Shown here: in pieces, positions 36,781-46,804 of the stretch
Layout of the letters: the number at the start of each line of letters is the position of its first letter
How positions within the stretch are numbered: position 1 is the stretch's first letter
Assembly: GCF_000799715.1 (NCBI RefSeq)
Contig: NZ_JUHG01000011.1
Location: 124,001-188,000, forward strand
DNA from: Martinezella rhizogenes
Lineage (GTDB): Bacteria > Pseudomonadota > Alphaproteobacteria > Rhizobiales > Rhizobiaceae
Direction of reading: 5' to 3'
DNA: 64,000 bases
Position numbers and translations under genes: made by a program
Notes under the pieces: model-generated
What the model was told of the DNA's origin: nothing
Database searches by the model: none
The model's input: only the letters and a program-made list of their open reading frames with translations

Positions 36781-37248
36781 ATGCCAATGCGGCTGGATGA
36801 TATCGACAAGCGTATCCTACGTGCGCTGCAACGCGACGGGCGTCTTCAGAATATCGAACTGGCAAAGGAAGTGGGCTTGTCGCCGTCACCCTGTCTGCGA
36901 CGGGTGAAGCTGCTTGAGGAGGCTGGCATCATCGATCGCTACGTGGCGGTGGTTGATCCGGTCAAGGCGGGCCTGCCGCTCTCGATGTTCGCCCGCGTCT
37001 GGCTGACGGCCCAGGATGCCGAAACCATCGATCATTTCATGGCAGCGATGAAGACGCTGCCGCAGGTGATGGAGTGCTACATCATGTTGGGCGAAAGCGA
37101 TGCGCTGCTGCGGGTCGTCGTTTCCGATCTCGATGACTATCGACAATTCCAGCCAACCCACCTGACGAAGGTCAACGGCATCCAGAACGTCAAGACGGAC
37201 GTGCCGAGCCAGATCGTCAAACAGACCTATGCCTTGCCTTTGCGCTAG
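36781..37248 (+). CDS. Lrp/AsnC family transcriptional regulator
   Basis: A 155-aa regulator. The N-terminal helix-turn-helix is LDDIDKRILRALQRDGRLQNIELAKEVGLS with the AsnC pattern SPSPCLRRVKLLEEAGII; the C-terminal RAM domain (about 65-145) binds amino-acid effectors. It is divergent from the exporter and probably induces it when the substrate is in excess. The ATG at 36781 or 36787 fits. Confidence 0.92.
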   Translation: MPMRLDDIDKRILRALQRDGRLQNIELAKEVGLSPSPCLRRVKLLEEAGIIDRYVAVVDPVKAGLPLSMFARVWLTAQDAETIDHFMAAMKTLPQVMECYIMLGESDALLRVVVSDLDDYRQFQPTHLTKVNGIQNVKTDVPSQIVKQTYALPLR

Positions 37249-37279
37249 CGGCCATATTCGCTTTGGCTAGTGGGCAATA

Positions 37280-37519
37280 TCAAGCGGCGTTCAGATCCGC
37301 GATTTCGCCATGCCGGGCAAGCAGGCGAGGGGCGGTCATGTCGCCGGTCTCTTCATCCACCATGACGGAATAGGCTGCGACGCCGATGAAGCGGGCGGAC
37401 ATGGAGGAGGCGATCTTCTCGGCGCCGGCGGCGCTCGATGCCTGACGCATTTCGCCTGGAACCAGGTTTCCACGGTTCTTCTTGTAGGGAAGGATGATAA
37501 ATTTTTCGCCGGATGCCAT
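37280..37519 (-). CDS. Small conserved hypothetical protein
   Basis: A 79-aa product starting MASGEKFIILPYKKNRGNL and ending in a mixed polar region with SSAAGAEKIASSMSARFIG and YSVMVDEETGDMTAPRLLARHG. The balanced composition and convergent position 30 bp from the Lrp gene support a real gene. No name is recalled; function unknown. Confidence 0.6.
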   Translation of the reverse strand: MASGEKFIILPYKKNRGNLVPGEMRQASSAAGAEKIASSMSARFIGVAAYSVMVDEETGDMTAPRLLARHGEIADLNAA

Positions 37520-37614
37520 TGTGCCTATCCTTATTTGTTCGCACAATGTTCTGGTTCGTTCCTGGTGTCAAGATGGTTAATCGCGACGATGGCCGGATAA
37601 GGTGCATCAAATAG

Positions 37615-37649
37615 AAAACCCGCCGGCTGCATCACAGCCGGCGGGTTTT
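37615..37649 (-). terminator. Intrinsic terminator of the aap operon
   Basis: Perfect 15-bp arms AAAACCCGCCGGCTG / CAGCCGGCGGGTTTT with a CATCA loop, 22 bp past the aapP stop; on the minus strand a T-run follows (TTTTCTATTT). Bidirectional shape. Confidence 0.85.
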
Positions 37650-37670
37650 GATTGTCCGATAATCGCTGGA

Positions 37671-38444
37671 TCAGTGCAGGATCTGGCTCAGGAACAGTTT
37701 GGTGCGCTCGTGCTGCGGATTGTCGAAGAACTCCTTCGGTGAGTTCTGTTCGACGATCTGGCCCTGGTCCATGAAGATCACGCGGTTGGCGACCTGGCGG
37801 GCAAAGCCCATTTCATGGGTGACGCAGAGCATGGTCATGCCTTCCTCGGCGAGACCTACCATGGTGTCGAGCACTTCCTTGATCATTTCCGGGTCGAGTG
37901 CCGAGGTCGGCTCATCGAACAGCATGATCTTCGGGTTCATGCAGAGCGAGCGGGCAATCGCCACGCGCTGCTGCTGACCACCGGAAAGCTGGCCCGGATA
38001 TTTCTTCGCCTGTTCCGGGATCTTGACGCGGGTGAGGAAGTGCATGGCAATTTCTTCCGCCTGCTTCTTCGGCATCTTGCGCACCCAGATCGGCGCCAGC
38101 GTGCAATTTTCCAGGATCGTCAGATGCGGGAAGAGGTTGAAGTGCTGGAACACCATGCCGACTTCGCGGCGCACTTCGTCGATCTTCTTCAGATCGTTGG
38201 TGAGCTCGGTGCCGTCGACGAAGATATTGCCCTTCTGGTGCTCTTCCAGCCGGTTGATGCAGCGGATCATCGTCGATTTGCCCGAGCCCGACGGGCCGGC
38301 GATGACGATGCGCTCGCCGCGCATGACCTTGAGGTTGATATCACGCAGCACGTGGAAATCGCCGTACCACTTGTTCATGTTGATCATTTCAACCGCGACT
38401 TCCGTATCGGAAATGGTCAGTTTTTTCGGTTGGGCGTCAGCCAT
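37671..38444 (-). CDS. aapP: General L-amino-acid ABC transporter, ATP-binding protein
   Basis: The ATPase of the Aap permease. 257 aa with Walker [11 protein letters not shown]-loop [10 protein letters not shown], signature LSGGQQQR and Walker [15 protein letters not shown], and the H-loop VTHEMGFA. It is the last gene of aapJQMP, 18 bp after aapM, followed by a strong terminator. It energises uptake of a broad range of amino acids and is important in rhizobial symbiosis in related species. Confidence 0.95.
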   Translation of the reverse strand: MADAQPKKLTISDTEVAVEMINMNKWYGDFHVLRDINLKVMRGERIVIAGPSGSGKSTMIRCINRLEEHQKGNIFVDGTELTNDLKKIDEVRREVGMVFQHFNLFPHLTILENCTLAPIWVRKMPKKQAEEIAMHFLTRVKIPEQAKKYPGQLSGGQQQRVAIARSLCMNPKIMLFDEPTSALDPEMIKEVLDTMVGLAEEGMTMLCVTHEMGFARQVANRVIFMDQGQIVEQNSPKEFFDNPQHERTKLFLSQILH

Positions 38445-38462
38445 ATTATTTTCCCTCAGTTT

Positions 38463-39617
38463 TTATCGTTTGTGGCCAGTGTCGAGATGGCGTTCCATAA
38501 AGCCTGAATAGCGCGACATGCCGAAGCAGAACAGCCAGAATACGAAGCCGGCGAAAACCAAGCCCGTGATCGGGGTCACGGGGCTCGCCCAGTTGGCGTC
38601 GGAGAAGTTCTGGCGGACGATGCCGAGCAGATCGAACATGCCAATGATCGCTACCAATGACGTGTCCTTGAACATGCCGATGTAGGTGTTGACGACGCCT
38701 GGGAGGACCAGCTTGATGGCCTGCGGCAGAACGATCAGCCGCATTTTCTGCCAGTAGCCGAGGCCCAGCGAGTCGGCGCCTTCAAACTGGCCTTTCGGCA
38801 CGGCCTGCAGGCCGCCGCGAATGACTTCGGCCATATAGGCCGAGGTGAAGATCGCGACGCCGACTATGGCGCGCAGCAGCTTATCCACCGTCCAGCCCTG
38901 TGGCATGAACAATGGCAGCATGTAGCTGGCCATGAACAGCACCGTGATCAATGGCACGCCACGGATGACCTCGATAAAGATCACGCACAGCATGCGGACG
39001 ACAGGCATTTTCGAGCGGCGTCCGAGTGCAAGCACGATGCCGAATGGAAACGACACCGCGATCCCGACGAAGGAGATCACCAACGTCACCAACAGTCCGC
39101 CCCATCTCTCCGTTTCCACGGCCTCGAGGCCGAAGCCGCCATGGAGCAGAAAGAATGAAACGATCGGCAGCACGAAGAATGCCAGAATCGCGTTCAATCC
39201 CTTCCTGGGAAGCGATGGCATCATGAGTGGCACGAAGGCGATAATCGTCAGAATCGCAACGAGCACAGGCCGCCAGCGTTCGTCCGGCGGATAGAGGCCG
39301 AACATGAAGATGACGAATTTCGAGCGGACGAAAGCCCAGCAAGCGCCGCTCCAACCGTCCGGCTGCGTTCCGCCCTGCACAGTCGTCGCGCAAAAGCTAC
39401 GATCCGCACCGGTCCAGGCAGCCTGGACGAACAGCCAGCTGATGATATGCGGAATGGCCCAGGCAAGAAAGGCGATGGCGAGGATGGTCAGGACCGTATC
39501 CTTTGGCGTCGCCAGCAGATTTTTCCTGATCCAGTGAGTGGCGCCTTTTTCGCCTGCCGGAGCCGGCTGCGGCGGAAGAATAGTCTTGCTGACAAAGCTT
39601 TGGCTTGTGTTGGACAT
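38463..39617 (-). CDS. aapM: General L-amino-acid ABC transporter, permease
   Basis: A 384-aa inner-membrane permease. The C-terminal half has the HisM-type domain with the EAA loop ([28 protein letters not shown]). The N-terminal extension includes the long periplasmic/cytoplasmic linker typical of AapM. Start chosen at MSNTSQSF (39617), two bases after the aapQ stop; the longer frame has no support. It pairs with AapQ to form the channel. Confidence 0.94.
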   Translation of the reverse strand: MSNTSQSFVSKTILPPQPAPAGEKGATHWIRKNLLATPKDTVLTILAIAFLAWAIPHIISWLFVQAAWTGADRSFCATTVQGGTQPDGWSGACWAFVRSKFVIFMFGLYPPDERWRPVLVAILTIIAFVPLMMPSLPRKGLNAILAFFVLPIVSFFLLHGGFGLEAVETERWGGLLVTLVISFVGIAVSFPFGIVLALGRRSKMPVVRMLCVIFIEVIRGVPLITVLFMASYMLPLFMPQGWTVDKLLRAIVGVAIFTSAYMAEVIRGGLQAVPKGQFEGADSLGLGYWQKMRLIVLPQAIKLVLPGVVNTYIGMFKDTSLVAIIGMFDLLGIVRQNFSDANWASPVTPITGLVFAGFVFWLFCFGMSRYSGFMERHLDTGHKR

Positions 39618-39618
39618 C

Positions 39619-40809
39619 TTATCTCTCCACCAGAGCCATCTTGGCATTGAACCAGTTCATGAACAGCGACGTTGCGATGCTCAAGGCGAGATAGATGATC
39701 ATCCATATGATGACGACTTCGACCGCGCGGCCGGACTGATTGAGGATCACGCCGCCGACGGCGACGAGGTCCGCATAGCCGATGGCGATGGCGAGCGAAG
39801 AGTTCTTGATCAGGTTAAGATATTGGCTCGTCAATGGCGGAATGATGATGCGCATTGCCTGCGGAATGACCACGAGCCTGGTGATGGCTGACGCGCGAAG
39901 GCCGAGCGCACCTGCTGCTTCCGACTGGCCTTTTGCTACACCGCGAATACCGGCGCGTACGATTTCTGCAATATAGGTCGCGGTGTAAAGAGATAATGCC
40001 AGGAGAAGTGCAATGAACTCCGGTCCCACGACAGACCCGCCCGTCAGGTTGAATTTGCCGGCAACTGGATAATCGAAGGAGAGCGGCAAGCCCGCCGCAA
40101 GGAAGATCAATAGCGGCAGGCCGATCAGCACGCCGATCGATACCCAGATCGTATGGAATTGCTGGCCGGTTGCCACCTGGCGCTTATGCGCCCAGCGCGC
40201 CAAGAAAAATACCGTCACGATGGCGACGACGAAAGCAAGACCGACGGCCCACATGCCCGCGCCGAAAATCGGGCTGGGGAAGGCGAGGCCGCGATTGCTG
40301 AGATAGGTGGAGAATGGCAGATGCACGGCGTCTCGCGCTTGTGGCAGCAGCACCAGAACGCCGCTATACCAGAAGAAGATAACGAGCAACGGCGGGATGT
40401 TACGGAAGATTTCGACATAGGTCTGGGAAAGCTTCGCGATCAGCCAATTCTTCGAAAGCCTGCCAATGCCGATGATGAAGCCGACAATCGTTGCGCCGAC
40501 GATGCCAACCGCTGAAATAAGAAGTGTATTGAGCAGGCCGACGATGAGCGCATCGGTATTGGTGGAGTCGCTGGAATAGGGAATCAGCGCCTGTCCCAAG
40601 TTGAAGCCGGAGCGGCCTTCGAGGAAGTCGAAGCCGAAGGAGCGGTTCAATGCACGCAGATTATCGATCGTATTCTCGATGAGGAACCAGCCAACGGCCA
40701 CGAGAATGACAAGGGTGAGAACCTGATAAAACACACCCCTGACTTTGGGGTTATATATCGCGGATACGAATGATCGCTCGCTCTCAGGCGAATTTACAGT
40801 AATTGCCAT
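39619..40809 (-). CDS. aapQ: General L-amino-acid ABC transporter, permease
   Basis: A 396-aa inner-membrane permease with the EAA loop [28 protein letters not shown]. It has two blocks of membrane helices separated by the extra region common to AapQ/BztB proteins. It follows aapJ after 96 bp and precedes aapM by one base, so the two permeases are translationally coupled. Confidence 0.94.
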   Translation of the reverse strand: MAITVNSPESERSFVSAIYNPKVRGVFYQVLTLVILVAVGWFLIENTIDNLRALNRSFGFDFLEGRSGFNLGQALIPYSSDSTNTDALIVGLLNTLLISAVGIVGATIVGFIIGIGRLSKNWLIAKLSQTYVEIFRNIPPLLVIFFWYSGVLVLLPQARDAVHLPFSTYLSNRGLAFPSPIFGAGMWAVGLAFVVAIVTVFFLARWAHKRQVATGQQFHTIWVSIGVLIGLPLLIFLAAGLPLSFDYPVAGKFNLTGGSVVGPEFIALLLALSLYTATYIAEIVRAGIRGVAKGQSEAAGALGLRASAITRLVVIPQAMRIIIPPLTSQYLNLIKNSSLAIAIGYADLVAVGGVILNQSGRAVEVVIIWMIIYLALSIATSLFMNWFNAKMALVER

Positions 40810-40905
40810 GCAGAATTTTTCCCCAGTGCGCCTGTTTCAGGCTTGTTTTCTTGAGGCGAGAAAGGCGGCTTGCCGCCTTTCTCCAAAAGTCGAGCGGTTC
40901 GCGGC

Positions 40906-41931
40906 TTAGCGGACCGGCGGTGCGTACTGGATGCCGCCCTTGTTCCACAGCGCGTTCAGGCCGCGAGCGATCTTCAGCGGGCTTCCGGCGCCAATGTTGC
41001 GATCGAAGACTTCGCCGTAGTTGCCAACGCCCTTGATGACGTTGTAGGCCCAGTCGTTGGTCAGGCCGAGGTCGGTGCCGATCGTCGAACCCTGCTCAGC
41101 ACCGAGGAAGCGCTTGATATCCGGGTTCGGCGAAGACTTCATCTCGTCGAGGTTCTTCTGCGTGATGCCGAATTCTTCGGCGTTGACCATCGCGTAAGCG
41201 GTCCAGGTGACAATGTCGAACCACTGCTCGTCGCCCTGGCGCACGGCCGGTCCGAGCGGCTCCTTGGAGATGATCTCCGGCAGGACGACGTTGTCGTCGG
41301 GGTTTTTCAGCGTCAGGCGCAGCGAATAGAGGCCGGACTGGTCGGTGGTGTAGACGTCGCAGCGACCGGAATCGTAGGCGGCGTTGACTTCCTCGAGCTT
41401 GTCGAAGACCACTGGATTGTACTGAAGGTTATTAGCCTTGAAGTAGTCGGCGAGGTTGAGCTCCGTCGTCGTGCCGGACTGGACGCAGACGGCGGCGCCG
41501 GAGAGTTCCAGAGCCGACTTGACGTTCAGTTCCTTGCGAACCATGAAGCCCTGGCCGTCATAATAGGTGACCGGGCGGAAGTTGAGGCCGAGCGCCGTAT
41601 CGCGGTTGATGGTCCAGGTCGTGTTGCGCGACAGCAGATCGACTTCGCCGGACTGCAGCGCGGTGAAGCGGTCCTTGGAGCTGAGCGGGGTATACTTTAC
41701 CTTGGTCGCGTCTCCGAATACAGCCGAAGCGACGGCCTTGCAGAAGTCCACGTCGAAACCGGCCCAGTTCCCGGATGCGTCTGGCTGCGCGAAGCCAAGA
41801 AGGCCCGTATTCACGCCGCATTGAACAAAGCCCTTGGCCTTCACATCGCTCAGCGTCGATGCCGACGCGCCAGAAACGCTGTATGCCAATGCCGCCGCTC
41901 CGAGGAATGCGGACAGAGCAATCTTTTTCAT
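40906..41931 (-). CDS. aapJ: General L-amino-acid ABC transporter, periplasmic binding protein
   Basis: A 341-aa solute-binding protein. The signal peptide is MKKIALSAFLGAAALAYSVSGASA. The mature part has GFVQCGVNTGLLGFAQPDASGNWAGFDVDFC-type start of the family-3 fold and AVCVQSGTTTELN in lobe two. The start at 41931 is preferred over a TTG three codons earlier. It heads the operon and faces metC across 371 bp. Confidence 0.95.
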   Translation of the reverse strand: MKKIALSAFLGAAALAYSVSGASASTLSDVKAKGFVQCGVNTGLLGFAQPDASGNWAGFDVDFCKAVASAVFGDATKVKYTPLSSKDRFTALQSGEVDLLSRNTTWTINRDTALGLNFRPVTYYDGQGFMVRKELNVKSALELSGAAVCVQSGTTTELNLADYFKANNLQYNPVVFDKLEEVNAAYDSGRCDVYTTDQSGLYSLRLTLKNPDDNVVLPEIISKEPLGPAVRQGDEQWFDIVTWTAYAMVNAEEFGITQKNLDEMKSSPNPDIKRFLGAEQGSTIGTDLGLTNDWAYNVIKGVGNYGEVFDRNIGAGSPLKIARGLNALWNKGGIQYAPPVR

Positions 41932-42302
41932 CTTTCCCAACCTTTGTCTCTTGTTTTATAGTTAAACTGTATCGCTCCCGAAGCAGGTTCCCGGAGAACC
42001 GTGTTCCTCACCCTCCCGGTGCGAGTGGTCCTATCTCAGTCGTAAATGCATTTCGGGTCAAGACATTGCCCGAATTATTGAGGCATATTCCGGCATTTTC
42101 GGTCGCCGCGGCTTTAAAATGGGCAATTGGCTTCCGTTTAGGCAGTGTTTTGTCAAAAAATGCACGAAAACAGAGGATTGTTCTGCGGTTTTGGTATTTC
42201 CGCATGTGGTGATAATAGGCGTTTGAGAACCATTCGGGATTGACCCCGCCGGCCTTGGCCGCCACTAATCGAAATCCCACAGCGCCAAAGGCACATCCAG
42301 GC
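41932..42302. promoter_or_regulatory. Divergent aapJ-metC intergenic region
   Basis: 371 bp without a gene. It should carry the promoters of both units. Its middle is AT-rich. No SAM-II riboswitch pattern or other known leader was recognised. Confidence 0.5.
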
Positions 42303-43493
42303 ATGAAAGACAAAGACACACCGCTGCAAAACGCCGGCATCAATACACGTCTGGCCCATATCGGCTATTCACCCTCAGACTATCATGGTTTCGTCAATCC
42401 GCCGGTCGTCCATGCGTCCACGGTGCTATTCCCTAATGCGCGGACCATGGAGACGCACGACCAGAAATATACCTACGGCACGCGCGGCACGCCGACGACG
42501 GATGCGCTTTGCGAGGCGATCGATGCGCTGGAGGGATCGGCTGGAACGGTCCTCGTGCCGTCAGGACTTGCTGCGGTTACCGTGCCGTTTCTGGCCTTTT
42601 TGTCTGCTGGCGATCATGCGTTGATCGTTGATTCGGTCTACGGGCCCACGCGTTTCTTCTGCGACACCATGCTGAAGCGTCTCGGCGTCGAGATCGAGTA
42701 TTACGATCCTCTGATCGGCGCCGGCATCGAGCAACTGATCAGGTCGAATACAAAATTGGTGCATACAGAGGCGCCGGGATCCAACACCTTCGAAATGCAG
42801 GATATTTCCGCGATTTCGGCTGCGGCTCACAGGCACGGCTGTGTCGTCACCATGGACAATACCTGGGCGACGCCGCTCTATTTCAAGCCGCTCGATCACG
42901 GCGTCGATATCTCGATCCACGCCGCAACGAAATATCCGGCTGGCCACTCCGACATTCTGATGGGAACCGTCTCTGCCAATGCGGCGCATTGGCAGCAATT
43001 GCTGGATGCCCACGGCCAGCTCGGCATCTGCGGTGCGCCGGACGATGCCTATCAGGTGCTGAGAGGTTTGCGCACCATGGGCGTGCGGCTGGAGCGGCAT
43101 CAGGAAAGTGCGCTTGCCATAGCGCAATGGCTCGAGGGCCGGGAGGAGGTCGCGCGCGTCTTGCATCCAGCCTTGCCGAGCTTCCCGAGCCACGCGATCT
43201 GGAAGCGCGACTTCAAGGGATCGAGCGGCATCTTCTCCTTTGTGCTCGCCGTCGACAATCCGGAGAAATTCAAGGCCAAGGCGCATGCCTTTCTCGATGC
43301 GCTCCGGATTTTCGGTCTCGGCTATTCCTGGGGCGGTTTTGAAAGCCTTGCATTGCACGTCAATCTCAAGGACCGACGCGTCACCAAGGCGCCGACGGAA
43401 GGGCCGGTGCTGCGTCTTCAGATCGGGCTCGAAGATGTCGCCGATATCAAGAACGATATCGAGAAGGGTTTTGCCGCCGCGAAAGAGGCCTGA
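42303..43493 (+). CDS. metC: Cystathionine beta-lyase
   Basis: Cleaves cystathionine to homocysteine, pyruvate and ammonia. The 396-aa PLP enzyme of the Cys/Met metabolism family has the PLP lysine in ISIHAATKYPAGHSDILMG and the aspartate motif VTMDNTWATP. ATG at 42303 begins MKDKDTPLQN; an upstream extension from 42240 is unlikely. metC divergent from aapJ is the arrangement described in Rhizobium leguminosarum. It is convergent with the next gene, with no gap. Confidence 0.93.
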   Translation: MKDKDTPLQNAGINTRLAHIGYSPSDYHGFVNPPVVHASTVLFPNARTMETHDQKYTYGTRGTPTTDALCEAIDALEGSAGTVLVPSGLAAVTVPFLAFLSAGDHALIVDSVYGPTRFFCDTMLKRLGVEIEYYDPLIGAGIEQLIRSNTKLVHTEAPGSNTFEMQDISAISAAAHRHGCVVTMDNTWATPLYFKPLDHGVDISIHAATKYPAGHSDILMGTVSANAAHWQQLLDAHGQLGICGAPDDAYQVLRGLRTMGVRLERHQESALAIAQWLEGREEVARVLHPALPSFPSHAIWKRDFKGSSGIFSFVLAVDNPEKFKAKAHAFLDALRIFGLGYSWGGFESLALHVNLKDRRVTKAPTEGPVLRLQIGLEDVADIKNDIEKGFAAAKEA

Positions 43494-44657
43494 TCAGCCG
43501 ATGGCGCGATAGCCATAGATCCAGTCCATGTCCGCCGCGAGGCTTTGCGGCGGACGCATGGATAGAACCAGGTCGCGCGCCAGCCGCACGGGGCCGCGAG
43601 CATGATAGGCAAATTGGTTGAAGGCGGCACGCTGGCGCAGGCGCGAGATGCGTGGCGCGCGGTGTCTTTCAAAAAGATCGAGTGCTTCACCAAGAGGGCG
43701 TGAAGCGACCATGCCGGCGAGTTCGAAGGCATCTTCGATCGCCATGGCCGCACCCTGGGCCGCAAACGGCATCATCGCATGCGCCGCATCGCCAATCAGG
43801 ACGACATCCTTGCTATTGTGCCAGCGCCCGACGCTTGCTTCGTAGAGCGGCCAGAAGCTTGCCTGCTCCTGCTGTTCCAGCATCCTTGTGATTGCGCTGT
43901 TCCATCCCGAAAAGCGGCGCAGGAGGTGATCGCGCTGTGCCTTGGTGCCGGTGGCATTCCAGTCATGGCTGGCGCTGCTTCCAGCAGTGTTTGCGACGAC
44001 ATTGAAGGCTGCCTTTTCCCGGATCGGATAGCAAACAAGGTGCGCCGAGGCGCCGAGAAACGCCGTAACGCTTGTTCTGTCGAGGATGGAGGGAGCCAGC
44101 GCCTCGGGGATAGTGAAACGCCAGGCGATATTGCCGGAGAAAAGCGGTGATGGGCCGCCAGGCACGAGCGCACGCGCCTTCGACCAGACGCCATCGGCGC
44201 CGATGATCAGGTCTGCTTTATCACCGATAACCGCATCGAGCGCTTCTTTGTTTGCTGCGTCGATTTTCCGGCCGAGATGCAACGTGCAGAGCGGACTGGC
44301 AATCACGGCATCAAGAAGCGCCTTTTGCAGTGTGGCGCGATGCACAGCACCATAGGGCGAGCCCCAGCGTGCTTTCGCGAAGCTGCCGCAGGGAACGGTT
44401 GCGATCAGTCGTAGGGACGAGCTAGAGACCAGCCGTACTTCCTTCGGCTCCAGCCAGACAGGTAAGAGGGTATCGAGCACGCCAAGCGCGTCGAGAATGC
44501 GGGAGGCATTGGGGGAAATCTGCAGGCCGGCGCCGACCTCGGTCAGCGCTTCGGCCTGTTCGAAAATCTCCGAGCGAATGCCATGCCTCGCCAGCGCCAG
44601 TGCCGCCGTGAGGCCGGCTATCCCGGCACCGATGATCGCGGCGCTCTTGATCGGCAT
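43494..44657 (-). CDS. FAD-dependent monooxygenase (salicylate hydroxylase-like)
   Basis: A 387-aa class A flavoprotein hydroxylase. The N-terminal ADP-binding GAGIAGLTAAL and the FAD/NADPH motif GADGVWSKAR are present; the C-terminal GDAAHAMMPFAAQGAAMAIED binds the FAD ribityl. Such enzymes hydroxylate aromatic rings; the substrate cannot be told. Its stop abuts that of metC. It is next to the zinc-finger gene on the same strand. Confidence 0.9.
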   Translation of the reverse strand: MPIKSAAIIGAGIAGLTAALALARHGIRSEIFEQAEALTEVGAGLQISPNASRILDALGVLDTLLPVWLEPKEVRLVSSSSLRLIATVPCGSFAKARWGSPYGAVHRATLQKALLDAVIASPLCTLHLGRKIDAANKEALDAVIGDKADLIIGADGVWSKARALVPGGPSPLFSGNIAWRFTIPEALAPSILDRTSVTAFLGASAHLVCYPIREKAAFNVVANTAGSSASHDWNATGTKAQRDHLLRRFSGWNSAITRMLEQQEQASFWPLYEASVGRWHNSKDVVLIGDAAHAMMPFAAQGAAMAIEDAFELAGMVASRPLGEALDLFERHRAPRISRLRQRAAFNQFAYHARGPVRLARDLVLSMRPPQSLAADMDWIYGYRAIG

Positions 44658-44687
44658 TCAGCTAGGTCCGATCCGGTCTTCGGGGAA

Positions 44688-44933
44688 TCAAGCGGCCTTG
44701 AAGTGGAAAACGCAACCAGCCGGATTGGTCTGGTCTGCCTTCAGCGACGGATTGTAGCGATAGAGCGTCGAGCAGTAGGAGCAGACCTTCTCGCTTTCGT
44801 CACCCAGATCGATGAAGATATGCGGATGGTCGTAGGGGACCGAGGCACCGGTGCACATGAATTCCTTTACGCCGATCTCGATAACGCGGTGACCGCCGTC
44901 GTTCTGGAAATGGGGAATATTGTGGCCGGCCAT
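44688..44933 (-). CDS. Zinc-finger protein, NDUFS6-like complex I accessory subunit
   Basis: An 81-aa protein with the short zinc-binding domain of NDUFS6 type: MCTGASVPYDHPHIFIDLGDE, then VCSYCSTLYRY, giving Cys and His ligands. In alphaproteobacteria this is an accessory subunit of complex I. Start at the ATG 44933; the longer open frame reaching 45137 overlaps the hydrolase gene and is not favoured. Confidence 0.85.
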   Translation of the reverse strand: MAGHNIPHFQNDGGHRVIEIGVKEFMCTGASVPYDHPHIFIDLGDESEKVCSYCSTLYRYNPSLKADQTNPAGCVFHFKAA

Positions 44934-45135
44934 GATGATCTCCGAATACGTCTTGCCCTGGATGGCATGAATGTTGCGCCAGACTTGGTTGCCCTTCTTT
45001 ATAATCCTTCTTGGCGATTGTGTAGTGCGAAAGTCCGGCTCGGCGCACAGATTTTCTCGGGGTACGGGGTTCACCTGATATCGCCGATAAAATAAGGTCT
45101 TGGGCCAAAGAGACCATGTTTGCAAAGACCTTGCC

Positions 45136-45921
45136 ATGAATTTGAATGTCCCCGCCTTTTCTCACTTCACCCATGACGGCCTCAAGCTCGCCTATTTCGA
45201 CGAGGGCGATCCGAACGGCCAGCCGGTGCTGCTGATTCACGGATTTGCCTCGACCGCGATTGCCAACTGGGTCAATCCGGGATGGCTCAAGACGCTGGGC
45301 GATGCGGGCTACCGTGTCATTGCCATCGACAATCGCGGCCACGGCGCAAGCGATAAATCATATGATGCCGATGCCTATCATCCCTGGATCATGGCCGAGG
45401 ATGCCGTCGCCCTGCTCGATCATCTCGGCATTTCCGAGGCTCATGTCATGGGCTATTCGATGGGCGCGCGCGTCTCGACGTTCCTGGCGATGGCGCATCC
45501 CGATCGCGTTCGTTCGCTGGTGCTCGGTGGTCTCGGCATCGGCATGGTCGATGGTGTCGGCGATTGGGATCCGATCGCCGATGCGCTGCTGGCGCCGTCG
45601 CTGGACGACGTTACGCATCAGCGCGGCCGCATGTTCCGCGCCTTCGCCGACCAGACCAGGAGTGACCGGCAGGCGCTGGCTGCCTGCATCAAGGGCTCGC
45701 GTGATCTGGCGGCCCGGGAAGACGTCGCGAAGGTCGAACAACCGACGCTGATCGCCGTCGGTACCAATGATGACATCGCCGGTTCGGCGCGGGAACTTGC
45801 CGCGCTGATGCCGCATGCCGAAGTCCTGGATATTCCAAACCGCGATCATATGCTTGCCGTCGGCGACAAGCTGTTCAAGAAAGCCGTGCTCGAGTTTTAC
45901 GAACGGCTGGCCAATCGATAG
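45136..45921 (+). CDS. Alpha/beta hydrolase
   Basis: A 261-aa hydrolase. The oxyanion segment is LIHGFAST, the nucleophile elbow GYSMGAR, with an acid in GTNDDIAG and a histidine in NRDHMLAVG near the end. Substrate unknown. ATG at 45136 starts MNLNVPAF. It is divergent from the zinc-finger gene and convergent with the enoyl-CoA hydratase, 6 bp apart. Confidence 0.9.
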   Translation: MNLNVPAFSHFTHDGLKLAYFDEGDPNGQPVLLIHGFASTAIANWVNPGWLKTLGDAGYRVIAIDNRGHGASDKSYDADAYHPWIMAEDAVALLDHLGISEAHVMGYSMGARVSTFLAMAHPDRVRSLVLGGLGIGMVDGVGDWDPIADALLAPSLDDVTHQRGRMFRAFADQTRSDRQALAACIKGSRDLAAREDVAKVEQPTLIAVGTNDDIAGSARELAALMPHAEVLDIPNRDHMLAVGDKLFKKAVLEFYERLANR

Positions 45922-45927
45922 ATCAAG

Positions 45928-46728
45928 TCACTTCCCGGTGAAATGCGGTTTTCGCCGCGCGGCGAAGGCGGCACGGCCTTCGGCATAGTCGGCGCTATCG
46001 AAAGTCTCGGCGCCGATAACCTCTGCTTCCCGTAGAAGGTCGCTATCCTGTTCGACGACGGCGCGCACCGCGAGCTTGGAGGCATGCAGCGCGATCGGAG
46101 CGTTGGCGGCGATCGCATGGGCAAGGGCCGAGATCTCGCCGTCGAAGGCATCGGCTGCGATCTCTTCCAGCAGGAAGCCAGCGGCAACCATCTTGTCGGC
46201 CGGCATTGGCGCGCCGGTGAACAGCGCGACCTTGGCCATCTGCGGCCCGAGCGCGTTGACGATATCCTGCACCGCGTCGGCGGGGTAGGCGATGCCGAGG
46301 CGAACGGCGGGCACGGAGAAGCGCGCGCCGTCCTCGGCGATGCGCAGGTCGCAGGCGGCCGCGATACCGAAGCCACCGCCGTAACAGATACCGCGGATCG
46401 CCGCGATCGTCGGCACGCGGCAGTGGCGGATGGCGGTAAAGGCGTCGCTGTTCAGCGCCTCGTAGGCGATAGCGGTTTCCGCATTCTTGCGCAGGCTGTC
46501 GAATTCGCCGATGTCCGCGCCGGCGGAAAAGTCGCCTGCTGCGCCACGAACGACGACGACATGCGCATGGGCCTCATCGGTCAGAGCGCGGATGGCCTGG
46601 GGTATGGCGCGCCACATCGCCGCGGTGACGGCATTCTTGCGGTCGGGATTGTCGATGGTGAGGGTCCCGACCGTATCGCTGCAGCTCGCACGCAGGAGAC
46701 CACCGGCAAAATCATGCTCGAAACTCAT
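45928..46728 (-). CDS. Enoyl-CoA hydratase/isomerase family protein
   Basis: A 266-aa crotonase. It has the oxyanion segment RGAAGDFSAGADIGEF and the active-site region ATIAAIRGICYGGGFGIAAACDLRIAED. Members hydrate enoyl-CoA in fatty-acid oxidation or perform related reactions; no specific pathway neighbour is present. ATG at 46728 begins MSFEHDFAG. Divergent from cysE. Confidence 0.9.
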   Translation of the reverse strand: MSFEHDFAGGLLRASCSDTVGTLTIDNPDRKNAVTAAMWRAIPQAIRALTDEAHAHVVVVRGAAGDFSAGADIGEFDSLRKNAETAIAYEALNSDAFTAIRHCRVPTIAAIRGICYGGGFGIAAACDLRIAEDGARFSVPAVRLGIAYPADAVQDIVNALGPQMAKVALFTGAPMPADKMVAAGFLLEEIAADAFDGEISALAHAIAANAPIALHASKLAVRAVVEQDSDLLREAEVIGAETFDSADYAEGRAAFAARRKPHFTGK

Positions 46729-46804
46729 GCGTGCCTAACCCATTTATGTTGTCGGACTTTTACTCTATATAATGTCGTGCCAATAGGAAATCAGGAGACC
46801 GCCA

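Noticed and set aside
40870..41961. 363-codon frame antisense to aapJ
   Set aside because: Shadow of the periplasmic binding protein.
41932..42302. SAM-II riboswitch before metC
   Set aside because: The region does not show the expected conserved core; the AT-rich stretch gives no clear pseudoknot.
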